64,000 nucleotides of DNA from assembly GCA_022702705.1 (NCBI GenBank), contig CM040434.1, positions 22,734,001 to 22,798,000 on the forward strand, written 5' to 3'. The notes under the pieces are model-generated. The model did not search any database and had not been told where the DNA came from. It worked only from the letters and a program-made list of their open reading frames with translations. Positions 31,516 through 43,968 of this stretch are shown piece after piece (within the stretch, counting starts at the first letter, position 1; each line of letters starts with the position of its first letter). The DNA comes from Papilionanthe hookeriana x Papilionanthe teres. Lineage: Eukaryota > Streptophyta > Magnoliopsida > Asparagales > Orchidaceae. A program made the translations under genes and the position numbers.

Positions 31516-31656
31516 CGATTTATATTCCTCGTTCTTTTCATCTTTGAGAGAGATCCAGAATTGGGGTTTCTTCCGGCTTATTGTCGCTGCTTCTTGTTTG
31601 ATCTCTTTTTCTTCTTCAGAACTATCTTCCCAATCAACATTGATGGTTGGTTTCCT

Positions 31657-32283
31657 CTATCCAACTGTCCTAACGTCTCTGCCACGACCTCGTCCCCGGC
31701 CTCGACCTCGGATGCGAGTTGTGGAGAAACCTTCACCATCTCGCCGTAAGGGAGTGGTGAGTGACTGTTGGACTAGAACTTCAGGTTCTTCGTTGTCCCG
31801 AACTTCCTTTGCTTCATTCGTTATGGTATCTCTGGAGAATATTGTTTTTTTCGGGGGTGCGTAATAAGCTGCATCTTCATGGATTCTAATTTCATGTACG
31901 GAAAATGGTTGTAAGTCACCTTTGATGCACTGTTCCCCTCCATCGTAGTATTTGATGCACTGGTGTAGGGATGATGGTACCATCCGGTTCTCATGTATCC
32001 ATGGTCGGCCCAGTAGAGCGTTGAATGACGTTTCTAAATCAATTATGTGAAATTTTGCGGTTATCTTTGCCAAGTCACCGGTCTTCATTAGCAGTGTTAT
32101 CGATCCGAGGGCTCTTTCTCCTTTCTGGATGAATCCCCTTAATAACATTTTGTTCGCTTCAAGCTCGCGAGCATCAATTTCCAAATATGCTAGCGTTCGA
32201 AGATTCATTATATTGATTGATGCTTCTGGATCCACCAATACTCTGGAGAGTGTAAACTTCCTGATTGTAACTGAAATGTACAA
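31657..32283 (-). pseudogene. Element B aspartic protease
   Basis: 208 open codons. The active-site motif reads LVDPEASINIM: the Asp is there, but the position usually held by Gly is Glu. The FNALLGRPWIHENRMVPS motif follows at the expected distance and is typical of the Tat lineage. The C-terminal tail has five RG dipeptides in a row (RGRGRGRGRGR), an RNA-binding-like run. The protease would process the polyprotein; with Glu at the Gly position it may be inactive. Confidence 0.8.
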
Positions 32284-32365
32284 TGGTCAGTTGTGGTCTG
32301 CTATCCCAAGTAGTAGGTCATTGTCCGTGAAGGTGACACCTCGCTGTTCTTTTAACGAGCAAACC

Positions 32366-33254
32366 TCATCTAAGGAATCTCCCGGCCATTTGAGCCGAGC
32401 AAATTTCTCGGATCACGTAAGGCCTTGATCGAGCTTCTCTCATCTCTTTTGATAAGATGAGAGCGTCGTAGATGCTCGGCTTGGTCGGTAGTTTCCTAAG
32501 ATGGGCTAGCACGTTGTAGTCCACTTTATTTCCATGTGTCTCGATTTCTTCTCGAATGGGTATTTCTTCTGCCGGGGTTGGTTCTTCCTGAACAACCACC
32601 GCTTTCCTTTGTCCTTTGGACCCATTCTCGGAGGTAGAACTCTTCCACTTCTTAAGTTAACTTCGTAATTTCTTCTGAATCTAGTATTGAGTTTGCTAGT
32701 GTCTCCTCTCGAATCGGAATGACAGGTTCTTCTGGATTAGCTTCGGAGTCTGAAGGCTCTAACTCTATCGTGACTGGAGCTCCTCGAAACTCGCAAATAG
32801 ATTCTTTGCTTGTTGAACTCTCGTAGCCTCCTTGGTGGATGTCTTCTTTGTCATTGTGATCGTCGAGATTGTGTATGATTTGAGAATTGTTACTTGTATC
32901 GGAATCGATGTCCGGATTAGGTTGATTGTCGCTAGTTACGTAATCGTTAGAAACAGTCAAAACGTAGCCAACGCCATAACCCCTATCATTATAAGATTCC
33001 ACCAGAGTGAGCAGATAATCATACAGAGTCAGAGGTTCGAGGGATTTCTCCCCCGAATCGGAAACAACTATCCTAGGATAAGCAGCCCCTAGCCTAGCCT
33101 TAGGAGCCTCGGTCTTCTCTTCTTCGTCAATTTTCTTCTTTTCTTCAGTCGTGTCTTGTTGAGGTGGTTCTTCTATCACAAGTGATAGTGCCGACTTGAC
33201 AGGTTTCGAACTCTGATTTGAGGCTCGCACCGAAGCGGTTTGGATGTGATCCAA
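32366..33254 (-). pseudogene. Element B gag-protease spacer
   Basis: Open pieces 33254-32652 (200 codons) and 32599-32366. The first is rich in Glu, Asp and Ser with a poly-basic/acidic EEKKKIDEEEK run. Low-complexity linker, no domain recognised. Confidence 0.55.
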
Positions 33255-33439
33255 AATTTTCTTCGAAGACTTTGTCCAAGTGGTAGTCCATCCATCATCA
33301 GACGCATAGGGATCTATCAGAACAATGAGATCCGCCGAGACAACATTGACGGAACCTCCTTTCTGGGGTTCCTTCTTGTACTCCTTCGGGATCGTTATAT
33401 TCCCTTTTCGAAGATTGTCGTTGAGCTAACTTTTGAAGG

Positions 33440-34874
33440 TAATACAATCTTCTATCTTGTGTCCAAGCATCCGGTGGTAAGGGCAAAAGTTGGGATCACT
33501 TTTCTTGTCGACTTCTTCTGGTCTCTTAGGTTCTGGTAGTTGGAAATCTGGAGTCTTCATCGACTCGCGGAACATTTTCGGCATCGCCTCATTCTTGAAC
33601 GGATACTCCTCGCTCGAAGCTCCCTTAACGTACGTTGCGGACGAGGCGGTTGTTCATACTTTTGGGATGACTGATAGCTGGGTCGGGGTTGTTGGTAATT
33701 CTGTTGAGGTTGCTGCGGCCGTTCTGACGATATTTGTATCGGTTGCTTGCCTTTATCGACTGCTGCAACGATCCCGGACTTCTTTTCAAAAGTTTTCATT
33801 TGCTTTTGTTTGTCTGTTTTATCGGTGAAACTTAATTGCTTCGCCTCCTCTTGCAAGCTTTCGGCCTTGCTTAACAACTTCTCGAAAGTCTTAATAGTAA
33901 ATCCCTTGAGGAGAAGTGCTATCGGGCCGTGAATGCTCTTTAGTAAAATGCTGACTGCATGCTGTTCTTGTAGCTGTGGCTCACACTTCATACTTAGGTT
34001 CCTCCATCGAAGTATGTAGTCCACCAAGGTTTCATTCGGTTTCTACTTCTCTACCACTAAATCACATATAGTGATGTGGTGCTGAGCTCCGGCAAATCGC
34101 TTGATGAAGAGGTTCTCTAATTCTGAAAATGTCTTCACCAAACCGTTCGGTAATTTCGCATACCAATCAAAGGCGATCCTTGACAGGCTGCTGACAAATT
34201 GTCAGAAGAGTAAGGCATCACTTCCGCCGGCATTGCAACAATCGGCACGAAAATGTGCAACATGCTCGCCGAGGGTTTCCGGCTCCATCAAAGGTCTTGA
34301 ACAGAGGTGGTACAAAGCCTTTCGGATATTGGACAACGTCGAATTCTTCAGGGTAAGGTCTACCCGTCCGAATGGATGTCCCGCTCTTTGATTATGCCAA
34401 GGCTTCTCGCACTTGTTGTTCCACCAAGTTCCTGATATCCTTTTCTGGAATCATGCTTTATGTTGCATCCTTCTTTAATTGATCATCCCCGTTGACGGAT
34501 GTAATCTCCTTTCCTCCGTCTACAATGTGAATGACTTCTGGGGGTGTTTCTCTTTGGGGTTGAACTTGACTCTAGAGAGTGGCTAGGGCTACAGCCATCT
34601 CTTCCATCCTTTTTGCCATTTGGGCGATCGTATCATCTTTCTCCTGAAGCTGCCTCCTCATTACTTCTGGCTCCTCTCTTTTTGCGGTTGCAGGGGCACC
34701 TTGTGAAGCTGACGAAGCTCGTGTTTCAACCATGTTAATTTCTGCATATTCATCATCCATGAACTCTGACGAGTCAACTTCATCTCCGAATTTCTCTTCT
34801 CTTTCCCTTGCTAATGGCCGAATATCGGTTCTTAGCTTTTCCATAGCATCTTCTAGATGGTCTTTTCCGTACAT
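33440..34874 (-). pseudogene. Element B gag
   Basis: Probable start region 34874-34572 (MVETRASSASQG near 34733, then a coiled-coil-like RRQLQEKDDTIAQMAKRMEEM). The capsid-like domain is spread over several frames from about 34400 (YPKGFVPP, then FKTFDGAGNP) to the open piece 34027-33557 (LVDYILRWRNLSMKCEP, then AVSILLKSIHGPI, then FEKLLSKAESLQEEAK). A CPYHRMLGHKIEDC zinc-knuckle-like motif lies at about 33490-33450. Gag packages the genomic RNA. At least two stops and one frameshift are visible. Confidence 0.8.
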
Positions 34875-35071
34875 CCTTGCAGCTTGTCATGTGATAACTG
34901 TCGGGTTTCCTTCTCATGAGTCCCCTTTACTACGGTAGCACTTTCTTCAAACTCAAGTCTCCTAACGAGACTTTCCTTCTTAGGTTGTTGTTTTAATCTT
35001 AATTGCCCGGTTGTGGGATGCTATACCATCCTCCTAGCAGCGAGGCTGTCCGGGACCGGATGGTCCGTCGA

Positions 35072-35990
35072 CTAAATGCTTCGGAAGGTGGTATCCTCCC
35101 TAATTTGTAGTCCTGAAACAACGACAGGCGGACTAGCTTTCATTCTCTTATTCAGCTTTTCTGCAGCGATAGTAGGCTCTACTCGCAGCCCAAGACGAGA
35201 TTTGGCCGGCACCCACCCTATCCTTCTTAAAATTTCTGATACATGACATTTTTCTTTCTTCGCTAACTTTTCTACCGGGGTTTGCAGTCGAGCAAATGGC
35301 GTAATTCTAGCCCTTTTCTTACGGCTATCGTTGTAATATACGGGCTGAGGCAATGCAGAAGCAATCTTGCGGACATTTTCCTCGCCCTCTGCGGCGGAGA
35401 GGGGATGGAACCTGCTTCCTCCCAAAAGTGGTATGTATTCAGGCAGCGGTGTATAGTCGGGCAGTTCTGGGATTTCTTCTAGGAAAGCAACTTCAGCAGC
35501 TCTGGCTTCTCTAGCAATCCTTCTACTTCTGTTCCTTCTCTGAGTCCGTGTCAGTGATGGAATCCTCGAGCTGGACCCGATTTCAAAAACAGAAGGTTTC
35601 ACAGGAAGATCTATACCCTCCACGGTAATAGGTTCATCATAGTTCTGAATTTCCTTCCCTTTTAGTCGACGAAGGCGGGGTAGGTGCGGAGACAACTAGA
35701 CCAAGTGGGGGTAGCAACAACGATCCTTCGTGAACAGCGGTACTCCTCTCAGTTGGAATCTTTTGCAGAGGAGGGAATTCATGAGTTGACTTGAGGTTAA
35801 ACTCAATCAACGGCTTCTCAGTTTCTGATACTTTTCTTGTGAGTGAAAAGAGAGTGACGTCTGGGATTTTGATGTCGGTGTCCCCGAATCCTTGTCCGAA
35901 TCGAATAATTCCATTATCAGGCAGTTCGTCCTTGAACACGGCCAGGTCGAGTCCGTTGACGAAGGAGAAGATTAGTTTTGGGGCTTCCAT
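35072..35990 (-). pseudogene. Element B ORF1 (upstream of gag)
   Basis: Starts at the ATG at 35990 (MEAPKLIFSFVNGLDLAVF). An upstream Met at 36080 is possible, but conservation-like content begins at the second. A frameshift between 35695 and 35637 joins the second part, 207 codons ending at 35072, with LTRTQRRNRSRRIAREA near its start and a basic C-terminus (KLAKKEKCHVSEILRRIGWVP). Tat/Ogre elements carry an ORF of unknown function here. Two words recur in the N-terminal half of the AlkB ORF: F-x-NG-x-x-LA and LTxTQRRN. Confidence 0.7.
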
Positions 35991-36508
35991 TTCTGCAGGG
36001 CAGATTCCAAGTGTTAGTCTCCGAATCGTGCTTCTTCTTATCGTACAACTTATGATGAAAAAGAGAGAGTCCGAACACATTTCTGTTTTCCTTAGTGTAT
36101 TTGTGGTATTAAAAGAAAATTATTTTTTCGAAAAGATTTGTTCGTTAGGAGGGAGAATGATTAAAAGAAGGAGAGTTGTAGGAAGGGTAAAAGGAATTGA
36201 TTGGGAACTGGAAAAGGAAGAGAAAGTCTTGTAGAAACTTCTCGACCCAAAAGACCGCTCCTAAACTAATACCTATTGGGGGTCCACCCCACCTCAGAAA
36301 TGAGGTAAAAGGATCTTGGAACCTCTCTGTTTAGGGGTGTCTAAACAGTGGCTCCTAAACCCGAGAGAATGTTGGCTATACTTGTTCAAGGTTGAAATGA
36401 ACATAGTATTCCAACGGAAAGAAGGGAAGTTTGATCCACTAGGAGCATGGATACACTACCGATTTTTGAAAGCGTAACCGTTCGATTAAAATGGAGAGAG
36501 GAATTTTT
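35991..36508 (-). other. Element B 5' leader between PBS and ORF1
   Basis: No gene seen. On the minus strand it is rich in short pyrimidine runs; a CTGCAG just before the ORF1 ATG could be a splice acceptor, but this is weak. Confidence 0.4.
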
Positions 36509-36525
36509 CCCCAGCGGAGTCGCCA
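36509..36525 (-). other. Element B primer-binding site
   Basis: Minus strand TGGCGACTCCGCTGGGG, 5 nt inside the LTR end (CCGACA). The plus strand is a tRNA 3' end with CCA. It resembles the tRNA-Arg-type PBS reported for Ogre/Tat elements; the isoacceptor is not certain. Confidence 0.8.
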
Positions 36526-36530
36526 GAAAT

Positions 36531-39500
36531 TGTCGGCGAATTTTTAATTTAATTTAAATAAATAATTTTAAAAGTAGTATTTGATTTTGAAAATAATTTT
36601 AAATTTGAAAATTTTAAGATATGAAATCAAACTGATCTCACATCCCGAATAGTTTATATAAACGAGCACCACACCACAAACCGTATATCTATCCCGTAGA
36701 GTAGACACACTCGCTCGATGATGGGGCTCGGTTAAATAAACTAGAAGATTTGTGACATCAGTTTGGTCTATGAACCACTTTTATAAGCCGACAAGTTCCC
36801 CTGCTTAATATAAAGGAATTAAGCAGGGTTTATATTACCTGGGTTCTTAAAATTCCCTACAAGAGCAAGCCCCTATAGTTAATTACATCTTAAGTGATGG
36901 GAATCACCTAAGAAAACTCTCGATAATAATCAGTAATTCTGCTCTCAAGAATCTCAAAGTTTAAGTTTTCAAAGGATTGAATCTTGGAATTTCAATAGGG
37001 AATGGATCAAGTTTGGAACATTTTGTTTTGGGAATTCAAAGGAAGAAAAGTAGGAGAAATTACAGATTCGAAGCGAACTTCGGTAATTTCCCGATTATCC
37101 TATTGTTTGGCTTAAATTTAGGAAAGTCCTAATGTTTATTTAATGTTTTGATCTTGCCAATTTTAATTAATTAGGACTTATATTCGTATGACATGATCAT
37201 ACAAATAGCCTCGAAGATGTGAGGGTTTATGTCGTATCGGACGACTACCTCGGAAATCTTAAGACCGGTTAGGGCTTAATTTACATAACATGATTATGCA
37301 AATGCCTAACGAAAAGTTGAGGATTTATGTCGCACTAAGCAAACTACCTCGAGATCCTATGGCTTTGGTTGTTAATTCTAGGAATGTTTAGCTGATGTAG
37401 AGTTGTTTTGCTGACAAAGATAGCCGTGCTACCCACCATGCTTCGAGCTCCTTGTTGTTGCAGAGGTTTAGTTTTAGAAGTCATAAATCAGGAGATGAGA
37501 GAAGTTTTCTGGTTTAGAGAAAATCTTAGAATCCAGTTTTTTTTAATATTTTAATTAAACAAATTTTAAAGTTGATTATAACAACACCGGTTAAGATCCC
37601 ACGGTTCTATCCTTCCGGCATCGTTATTTTTATCGGATTCACTTAGTCCAGATGAATTTGCTAAACTCTACTGAATGAGTTCCACACTTTCAATTAGACT
37701 GTGGGAAATCCCGTTAGCAACACGTATGTTACATCATCCGAGGTATTCCCGATCATCCAACAAGACGTTTTAATTTAGTTGTAGTTGTAGTTTTGTTGTT
37801 CTGTTTGTGATTAAATTTTGAGTTGTTTTATATTTTGAAATGTTGTGGCGGTGAATTTTATCTTGTAATGACTTTTAATTTAGTTTTGGTTTCAGTTTTA
37901 GGGACTACCCTAAAGGTTTTGGTTTTCATGCAACAGTTGTTTATCATGCAAGAAAAGTAAAGTGCATTTGCAATAAAGTAAATTACAATAAAGTAAGTTG
38001 CAATAAAATAAAAGCGTACCTGGAGGGTCTTCCCGTCATCCCAAGCTGCACTTAAAACACATATCAGAGCATTTAATTATTCCAACAAGTACCTAGGTAA
38101 AGCTAAGGTAAAGATTTTGGTTGTCTACCAAAGTCCTAATCCTATAGCTAGTCCTCTCCTATGACGTCTAGGTTCTTGTGTTTTGGTTTAAGGACGATAT
38201 TCTTCATCAAAGAACAATTAAGTTCAATAGTTCTTATAAATATCCTATCATATCGAGGAAGTGCTTAAGACGAGTCTTAAACATCTTTTCAATATTTCTA
38301 GGATTATTTTAAGTCCGAGAGAATTTAATTAAACAAATGAATTAATCGTCCGGGAGTTCAAGTTCTGTTATCTTGCTCAGTGAACTAGGACATTTGAATA
38401 TCCTATAAGTGAAGTAACACTTCACTTAATGCTCTGTTTAGGAGTTATGACAACAAAAGCTTTCGAGGGCAAATTGATGTTCAAATGGTTTATGATTTAA
38501 TTTAATTTCAGTTAATGGGTTTAAGTTTGGAATAGTGTTCAAGTTGCTTTATATTTATTTTTGAATTTCTTTATGTCTTAGGTGATGTTATTTTTAATTC
38601 AATTTAATTTAACTTTAATTTAATTTAATTTGGTTTAGTTTTAATTTTAATTTAATTTATTTAATTTAATCTAATTTTAATTTTAACTTGATTTTATTTT
38701 TTTATTTTAATTTAATTTAATTTAATTTAATTTAATTTAATTTAATATGATTTAATTTAATTTAATTTGATTTAATTTGATTTAATTTAATATGTTTTAA
38801 TTTAATTTAATTTTAATTTTAATTTAATTTTATTTTTAATTTTAATTTAATATTTTATTTTTTATGTTTTAAAGATGATTTAATTTTAATTGTTAAAGTA
38901 TTAATTTAATTGAAATTTTAAAAGGATTTAATTTAAATAATTTAACTTTAATTTAATATAATGATTAAGTCTTTTAGCATTTTAAATCTTAAATTTGGAT
39001 TATCATTTTAATTAGGAATTAAATATTATTGAGATGGTTAATTTAGGGATTCTTAAATTAAAGAACAAATCTCTTTCTAATAATATCCCTTTTTTAATAA
39101 TTCCAATTTTATTATTCTTCCAAATTTAATCAATTATTTAATTAAGGTTTATTTTAATTATTTTTAAATTGTTTAGTAGGTTTCTACTCTTATTATTCAA
39201 ATTTCAATCATCCAAGTCAGATTAGGATCAAATACTTTACTCTTTAATTTTATGAAGCCTAAAGTTTTAATTAAAGGTTAAAATTTTAATTACCATTTTG
39301 CCCTTCAAGCTTAATAATTTCATAACTCACTAAATTGAGCTTAAATGAACTTGAAATTTTTATGTGACTCCACTCATATGTCAATAAAGGCATTAGAGGA
39401 GAAAATGTGATTTTTCTGTATTTAATTTCTTTATGTAATTATTTTTTGTGGAAAATAGGGATTTCCAAAGAAAATTTAATAATATGACCAAGAGAAAGTG

Positions 39501-42500
39501 TCTGTCCTTAAGAAAATTATGGGACATTTCGATCGACTGTAGGATCACTTGGACTCAATTTTGGTGATTTTTGGAATTATATTCTTTTTATTATAATTAT
39601 TTTGAGTTTTGGAGTATTAAATAATTTAAAAATAAAATAAAGGTTGAAAAATAAATTTTATATTTTTCAAAAATCTCTCTGATCTCAAGGAAATCAGTTA
39701 ACCAATTTTTACAATTTTATGATTTTTCTTTGATTTATTATAATTATTTTAGTGGAAATGCTAAAAAATATATTTTTTTAATTTTAAAATTACCCTAGGG
39801 CTTTAAAATTTAACATCTCATCATAGAGACCTAAGAAAAATATGGGGTTTGTTCCTAAGTGATTAAAATTCAAAATATGACATTTTGGTGAATTTTATTA
39901 TTTTTGTGATTTTTATTATTTTTTAATTATTAAAAATATTAAAATAATGCAAAAAATCAACTTTTTTTTGAAAATTACAATTTTATTTTTCTTAAATTCC
40001 CCTGATATCAGAGAGGCTCCAAAACCAATTTAGGGAATTTTTGAAAAGTATTTTGAAAGTTATGAATTTTTAAAGTTTAAAATAGCTAAATGGTTTAATT
40101 AACCCATTTAGTAGGGCTAACCAAGTCCAATTGACTTCAAATTTTTATGGTTGGTTCCTCTGATCCTAAAGGTCAGTGGAGAATTGATTTCAAGTCAATT
40201 TGATGTATGATTAGCTCTAATTAATTAAGGACCTATTTTGGGTGTTTAAGCCAATTAGGGTTATTCCAAGTGGATTAATTCAAATCCTATTTTTCCTAGG
40301 TTCCCCTGGTCATAATAAACATCACCAAATTATCCTAGAATTTATTTCACAACATGCTAATTATTGGAATTAAAATACTCAAAACAGCAACATGAATTTG
40401 AAAAATCAATAACTTCTCATAGGGATGGCCTCTGACTTTGGAAAATTCAAGGAATGTTCCCAAATTGAGAGGCTTCAAAAGCCTTATGGTCTCATGCCAT
40501 GGGGAATTTCCTATATGCATGGAGAATTGAAAATGTGCAGAGAGTAGATAAATTATTAAAAATAAAATACTTGATGAAATTGAATGATTTCTTTTCCACA
40601 TTATTCTCCTCTGTTCACTGAGCAAGAGGGTATTTTTATTTTATTTTTCTGATTTTCCTACACAAAGTTATGCATTTTTGAAGTTTAGGGAAATAAATAA
40701 ATAAGAAAATCCCAATTTTTCTATTTATCCGAATCGGCGCCGCGTCAACCTTAGCATCCCCGAACAGCCACGCGGCGCTTTCTGATTCGACGCCGCCATC
40801 TGACTCAGCGCTCCAGGGGCCCGCTGTATCGTTCCATCTCCTCATCCGGTGCGATCCTGGACGTCCGTCCGCGCGTGTATTAAATGAACGGCATCCGTTC
40901 ATCGTCCCCAAGCCTCCTAGCCCGAGAACCGTCTACACTAAATCCTTAATATCTCACTCAATACTTAAAGGATTTTCATGTTCTTGTGCTCTATGGATTT
41001 GTCTTGAAGAGATGAATACATCTATACGGTGATCATGCATTGAAATTAAGGCATTTGAAATGGAGAATCTCCAGAAGCTCGGGATAAAGAGTTAGCTCAT
41101 ACCTTTGCTCGCAGAAGTGTGGCTTCAATCCGAGGGTTGTGTCACCTTCGATTGCGTCCAAGCAAGCTCCGGATGAAGTCCCTCGGCTCGGTGAATTGTC
41201 TAGGTATGATTTCGACCAAGCCCGATCACAAAGCTTGGAGTCCGGAACGGATGGGTGGCCCGGAGAGAGGGCTTTTGCCGGTGGACTTCTTCCCTTAGTC
41301 CGGTGAAGGTGTAGGATCAATCAATTTGGGGATTGGTCCACCGTGAAGAAGTGTCCCGGTTTTGTGCTGAAATTTGAACTCAAAATCGAGCTCGCCTAGA
41401 GGGAATTAGGGCTGGAATCCAAGTGGAATCAAATGCTCTATGTGTAGAGAGTGGTCCGGAATGATTTTGGCGAGTTTCCTTAAAGTTTGTTCAAGCACAT
41501 CTCCCATGGCCGAGAGAGGGGTGTTTAAATAGGAGAGGGTGGAGGGCCTCCCAGGGGGGTTCAAGGCTTGGGATCAGCTGCTTAGGTCAAGTGAAGAACA
41601 ATCATGGTGGCCATTGGGCATGGGGCTGCTCAGCAAGGTGGAATTTCAATGTTCGGCTCTTACCCATGTCTCGACCATGGTGTTTTTCGGCGGCCTGGTG
41701 GCTGGCCGGCCAGGCACTGGTCGCCATCTTGTTCAGGTAGATCAGGGCTGGGGTTTAGTGTAGGCAATTGGCCATGGACATGTGTAAAGGGCTTGGATTA
41801 AAATGGTATTGTGAGAGGCTCATTTTGGGTCCAAATGGGTCAACCCACCATTTTGGGTTTGGTGCACCCTTCCAAGTTATGGTTTTGGGCTGGGAGGATC
41901 ATGTGAGTCAACCTACCAAAGGTAGTGAAGTCCACATCAAGGATTAGGTGGCAAAGTATGGTTTAGAGTGTATCATGTTTAAGGTAAAAAGGGCTTAAAA
42001 AAGGTTTAAGAAAGAGATGCACTCTCTTGCCATTAATGGTTTGGTGAGGTGGAAAGTGGATTCCATGGCTCTCATGGCTCCTATGGGGCTCATGCATGGC
42101 TTCATGGCTTGCCTATGGCTTGCACATAGCTTGGCTTACTTGTATGAAAATGGATTTTGACATTTTTGATAAATGTATGAGATGTTAACATGAAGCTTGA
42201 TTTAGAATAAATTTATATTTGATTGGAACTTCAGGGATGGTTTTAATTGAATTCATGATGAAGAAGAGTGTCATATGGGCTTTGTATGAATTTTGAGCCT
42301 TTAAAATTTAGTGAAGATGGGCTTTTAAATGGTTTAGGGAAGTGGGCTTTTGGATTTTAAAATGGACTTTAGGATGAAAGTTTGGTAAAGGCTTAGGCCG
42401 AATAATTGTTGGGTTTGGTTTAGGGATGTTTCATGAGTGATTTGGAATAAATTTGAGGTGGTTTGGGCTTGAATTGGGTTGGGTTTGGGTTCATTTGGTA

Positions 42501-43689
42501 CATGGGCCAATGTAAGTAAAATTAGGCTAATTTGGGCCAATATTGGGCTAGGGTTGAAATTAATGTAAAATTAATGTTGTGAAATGTTTATGGTAGTGTT
42601 TCGAAGAGGTTTTGACTTTGGTTGGGTTTTGATTTTGGGGTTTGGGCTTAATTGGGTTAGGTTTGGGTTTATGTCAAAATTGGGCTTTTTGGTTTTGGGT
42701 TGAATTTGAGTGGGGTTTGAATTCAAATTTTGGGCAAATCATGTTATTTTTTTGTTTTTAGGGATGTTAGGGATGGTTTAGAAAAGATTTGGGGTTAATT
42801 GGAGTTGAATTGGTTTATTTTGGGCTAGGTTTAGGTCATGGGTCCAAATTGGGCTTTAGGCCAAAAGTGAAATTGGATTCAAATGTCAATCAAATTGGAG
42901 TTGGATCTGGTCTAGATTGGTGTTGGGAATGTTAAATTGAAGTTTAGAATTGAATTGGACCAGAATTTGGGTCAATTGGGTAGGTTTGGCTTGACACTGG
43001 GTTCACTTTGGGTTAAAATGGGTCAAATTGGGGGTTTTGACAAAAGTGGGGTAAATTGACAAAATTGGCCCATGGTGTAGTTGAACAAAATGAAATTGAG
43101 AATATTTGGGATTTTCTGGAATTTTCTAGGAATTTTCTGAATTTTTGGATTTTTGGGTCAAGAGGGGTATTTTTGGTATTTGGAGGGTATTGGGAGGTAT
43201 TTTTGGAATTTTTGGTATTTTTGGCTATGGATGATCAACTTTATTGGTGAGGAAATGTTCAAGGTTAACTTTGGGGAATTTTGGGTGATTTGGAAATTTT
43301 GAAAAATTTGGGTAATTTCAAGGCTTTGGGTAAAGCTAAAGTGAGTGTAGGGTCCGAGGGGTCAAAAATTGAAAATTTGCAAAATTGAAGATTGAGTGAA
43401 TGTAAGTGGAATAAAATCATTTTGGTTGAGCCATGAAGCCATATCAAGCCCGCATGAGCCATGAAGGGACTCATTTGAGGCACCCACTATGTTGTTCCTA
43501 ACCCTCTTAGCCAAGGGCTTAGGGGTTAAGGACCATCCATGTGAATCACCTTCATGAGTCGTGAGGTCAAGTTGGGTATGGGTGTGTTTTTAGGAGGTGT
43601 GTGAAAGTGTAGTGTATAAGTGTAGTGTGTGTGTAGGTCAGCCCTCCCCAGACCAGGCCACCCAGGGCTCATCAAAAATGAGGTCAACA
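36531..43689 (-). repeat. Element B 5' LTR (7.2 kb)
   Basis: Same termini as the 3' LTR (TGTCGGCG, GGTCAACA). It is shorter mainly because about 230 bp are missing near 43665, equivalent to 22930-23150 of the 3' LTR, and the pentanucleotide tract is shorter. The TATA-like box at 41524-41531 places about 2.2 kb of U3 upstream and nearly 5 kb of R/U5 downstream. Open frames such as 41539-41801 plus are also present in the 3' LTR but lack protein features. Confidence 0.9.
41524..41531 (-). promoter_or_regulatory. TATA-like box of the B promoter (5' LTR)
   Basis: TATTTAAA on the minus strand, conserved in the 3' LTR (20785-20792) and the solo LTR (46435-46442). Transcription would start near 41495. 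Confidence 0.55.
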
Positions 43690-43694
43690 AGCAT
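43690..43694. repeat. Right target-site duplication of element B (AGCAT)
   Basis: Identical to 15760-15764. The A2 LTR resumes directly after it. Confidence 0.9.
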
Positions 43695-43968
43695 CTCTAG
43701 TAAGGGTAAGAATATTATTGATTTTATTTGGCTCAACACATTTTAGATACTTCCACAATAAATATTTCCATAACTTGTTACTGATTCATAAAAAGGAAAA
43801 AGATAATTCATTTGCATAAGTTTTCATCTTACGAAAATTTAATTAAAATAGTTGCTTACTTTCATTTCAAATTATAAACTCAACAAAAAGAATCAAATTT
43901 TATTTCCTAAAAGATTATCTTTTGTTTGAGTAAAATATTTTTTAGAAGTAAAAAAGTTAATTTTCCAT
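43695..43968 (+). repeat. A2 3' LTR, segment 2
   Basis: 274 bp of AT-rich DNA between B and the solo LTR. It is placed in A2 because the target duplications of both insertions bracket it and because segments before and after it follow the order of the A1 LTR. No gene. Confidence 0.65.
43964..43968. repeat. Left target-site duplication of the solo LTR (TCCAT)
   Basis: TCCAT before the terminus TGTTGACC; repeated at 51186-51190. Confidence 0.9.

Larger units (their letters stand above)
15765..43689 (-). mobile_element. Element B: complete 27.9-kb Tat/Ogre-like retrotransposon with an AlkB ORF
   Basis: Minus-strand element with two LTRs (15765-23175 and 36531-43689) and matching AGCAT target duplications. 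Reading the minus strand: 5' LTR, PBS, ORF1, gag, protease, RT, degenerate RNase H, second RNase H, integrase, AlkB-type ORF, tandem-repeat 3' UTR, polypurine tract, 3' LTR. The extra ORF before gag, the second RNase H, the satellite-like 3' UTR, the PBS and the very large size are traits of the Tat/Ogre lineage. Over the first 270 bp the LTRs differ at about 8 positions by eye, so the insertion is moderately old. It sits inside the A2 3' LTR. Confidence 0.9.

Noticed and set aside
31354..31749. Plus-strand frames over the protease tail, including an Arg/Pro-rich run
   Set aside because: Complement of the RG-repeat coding sequence.
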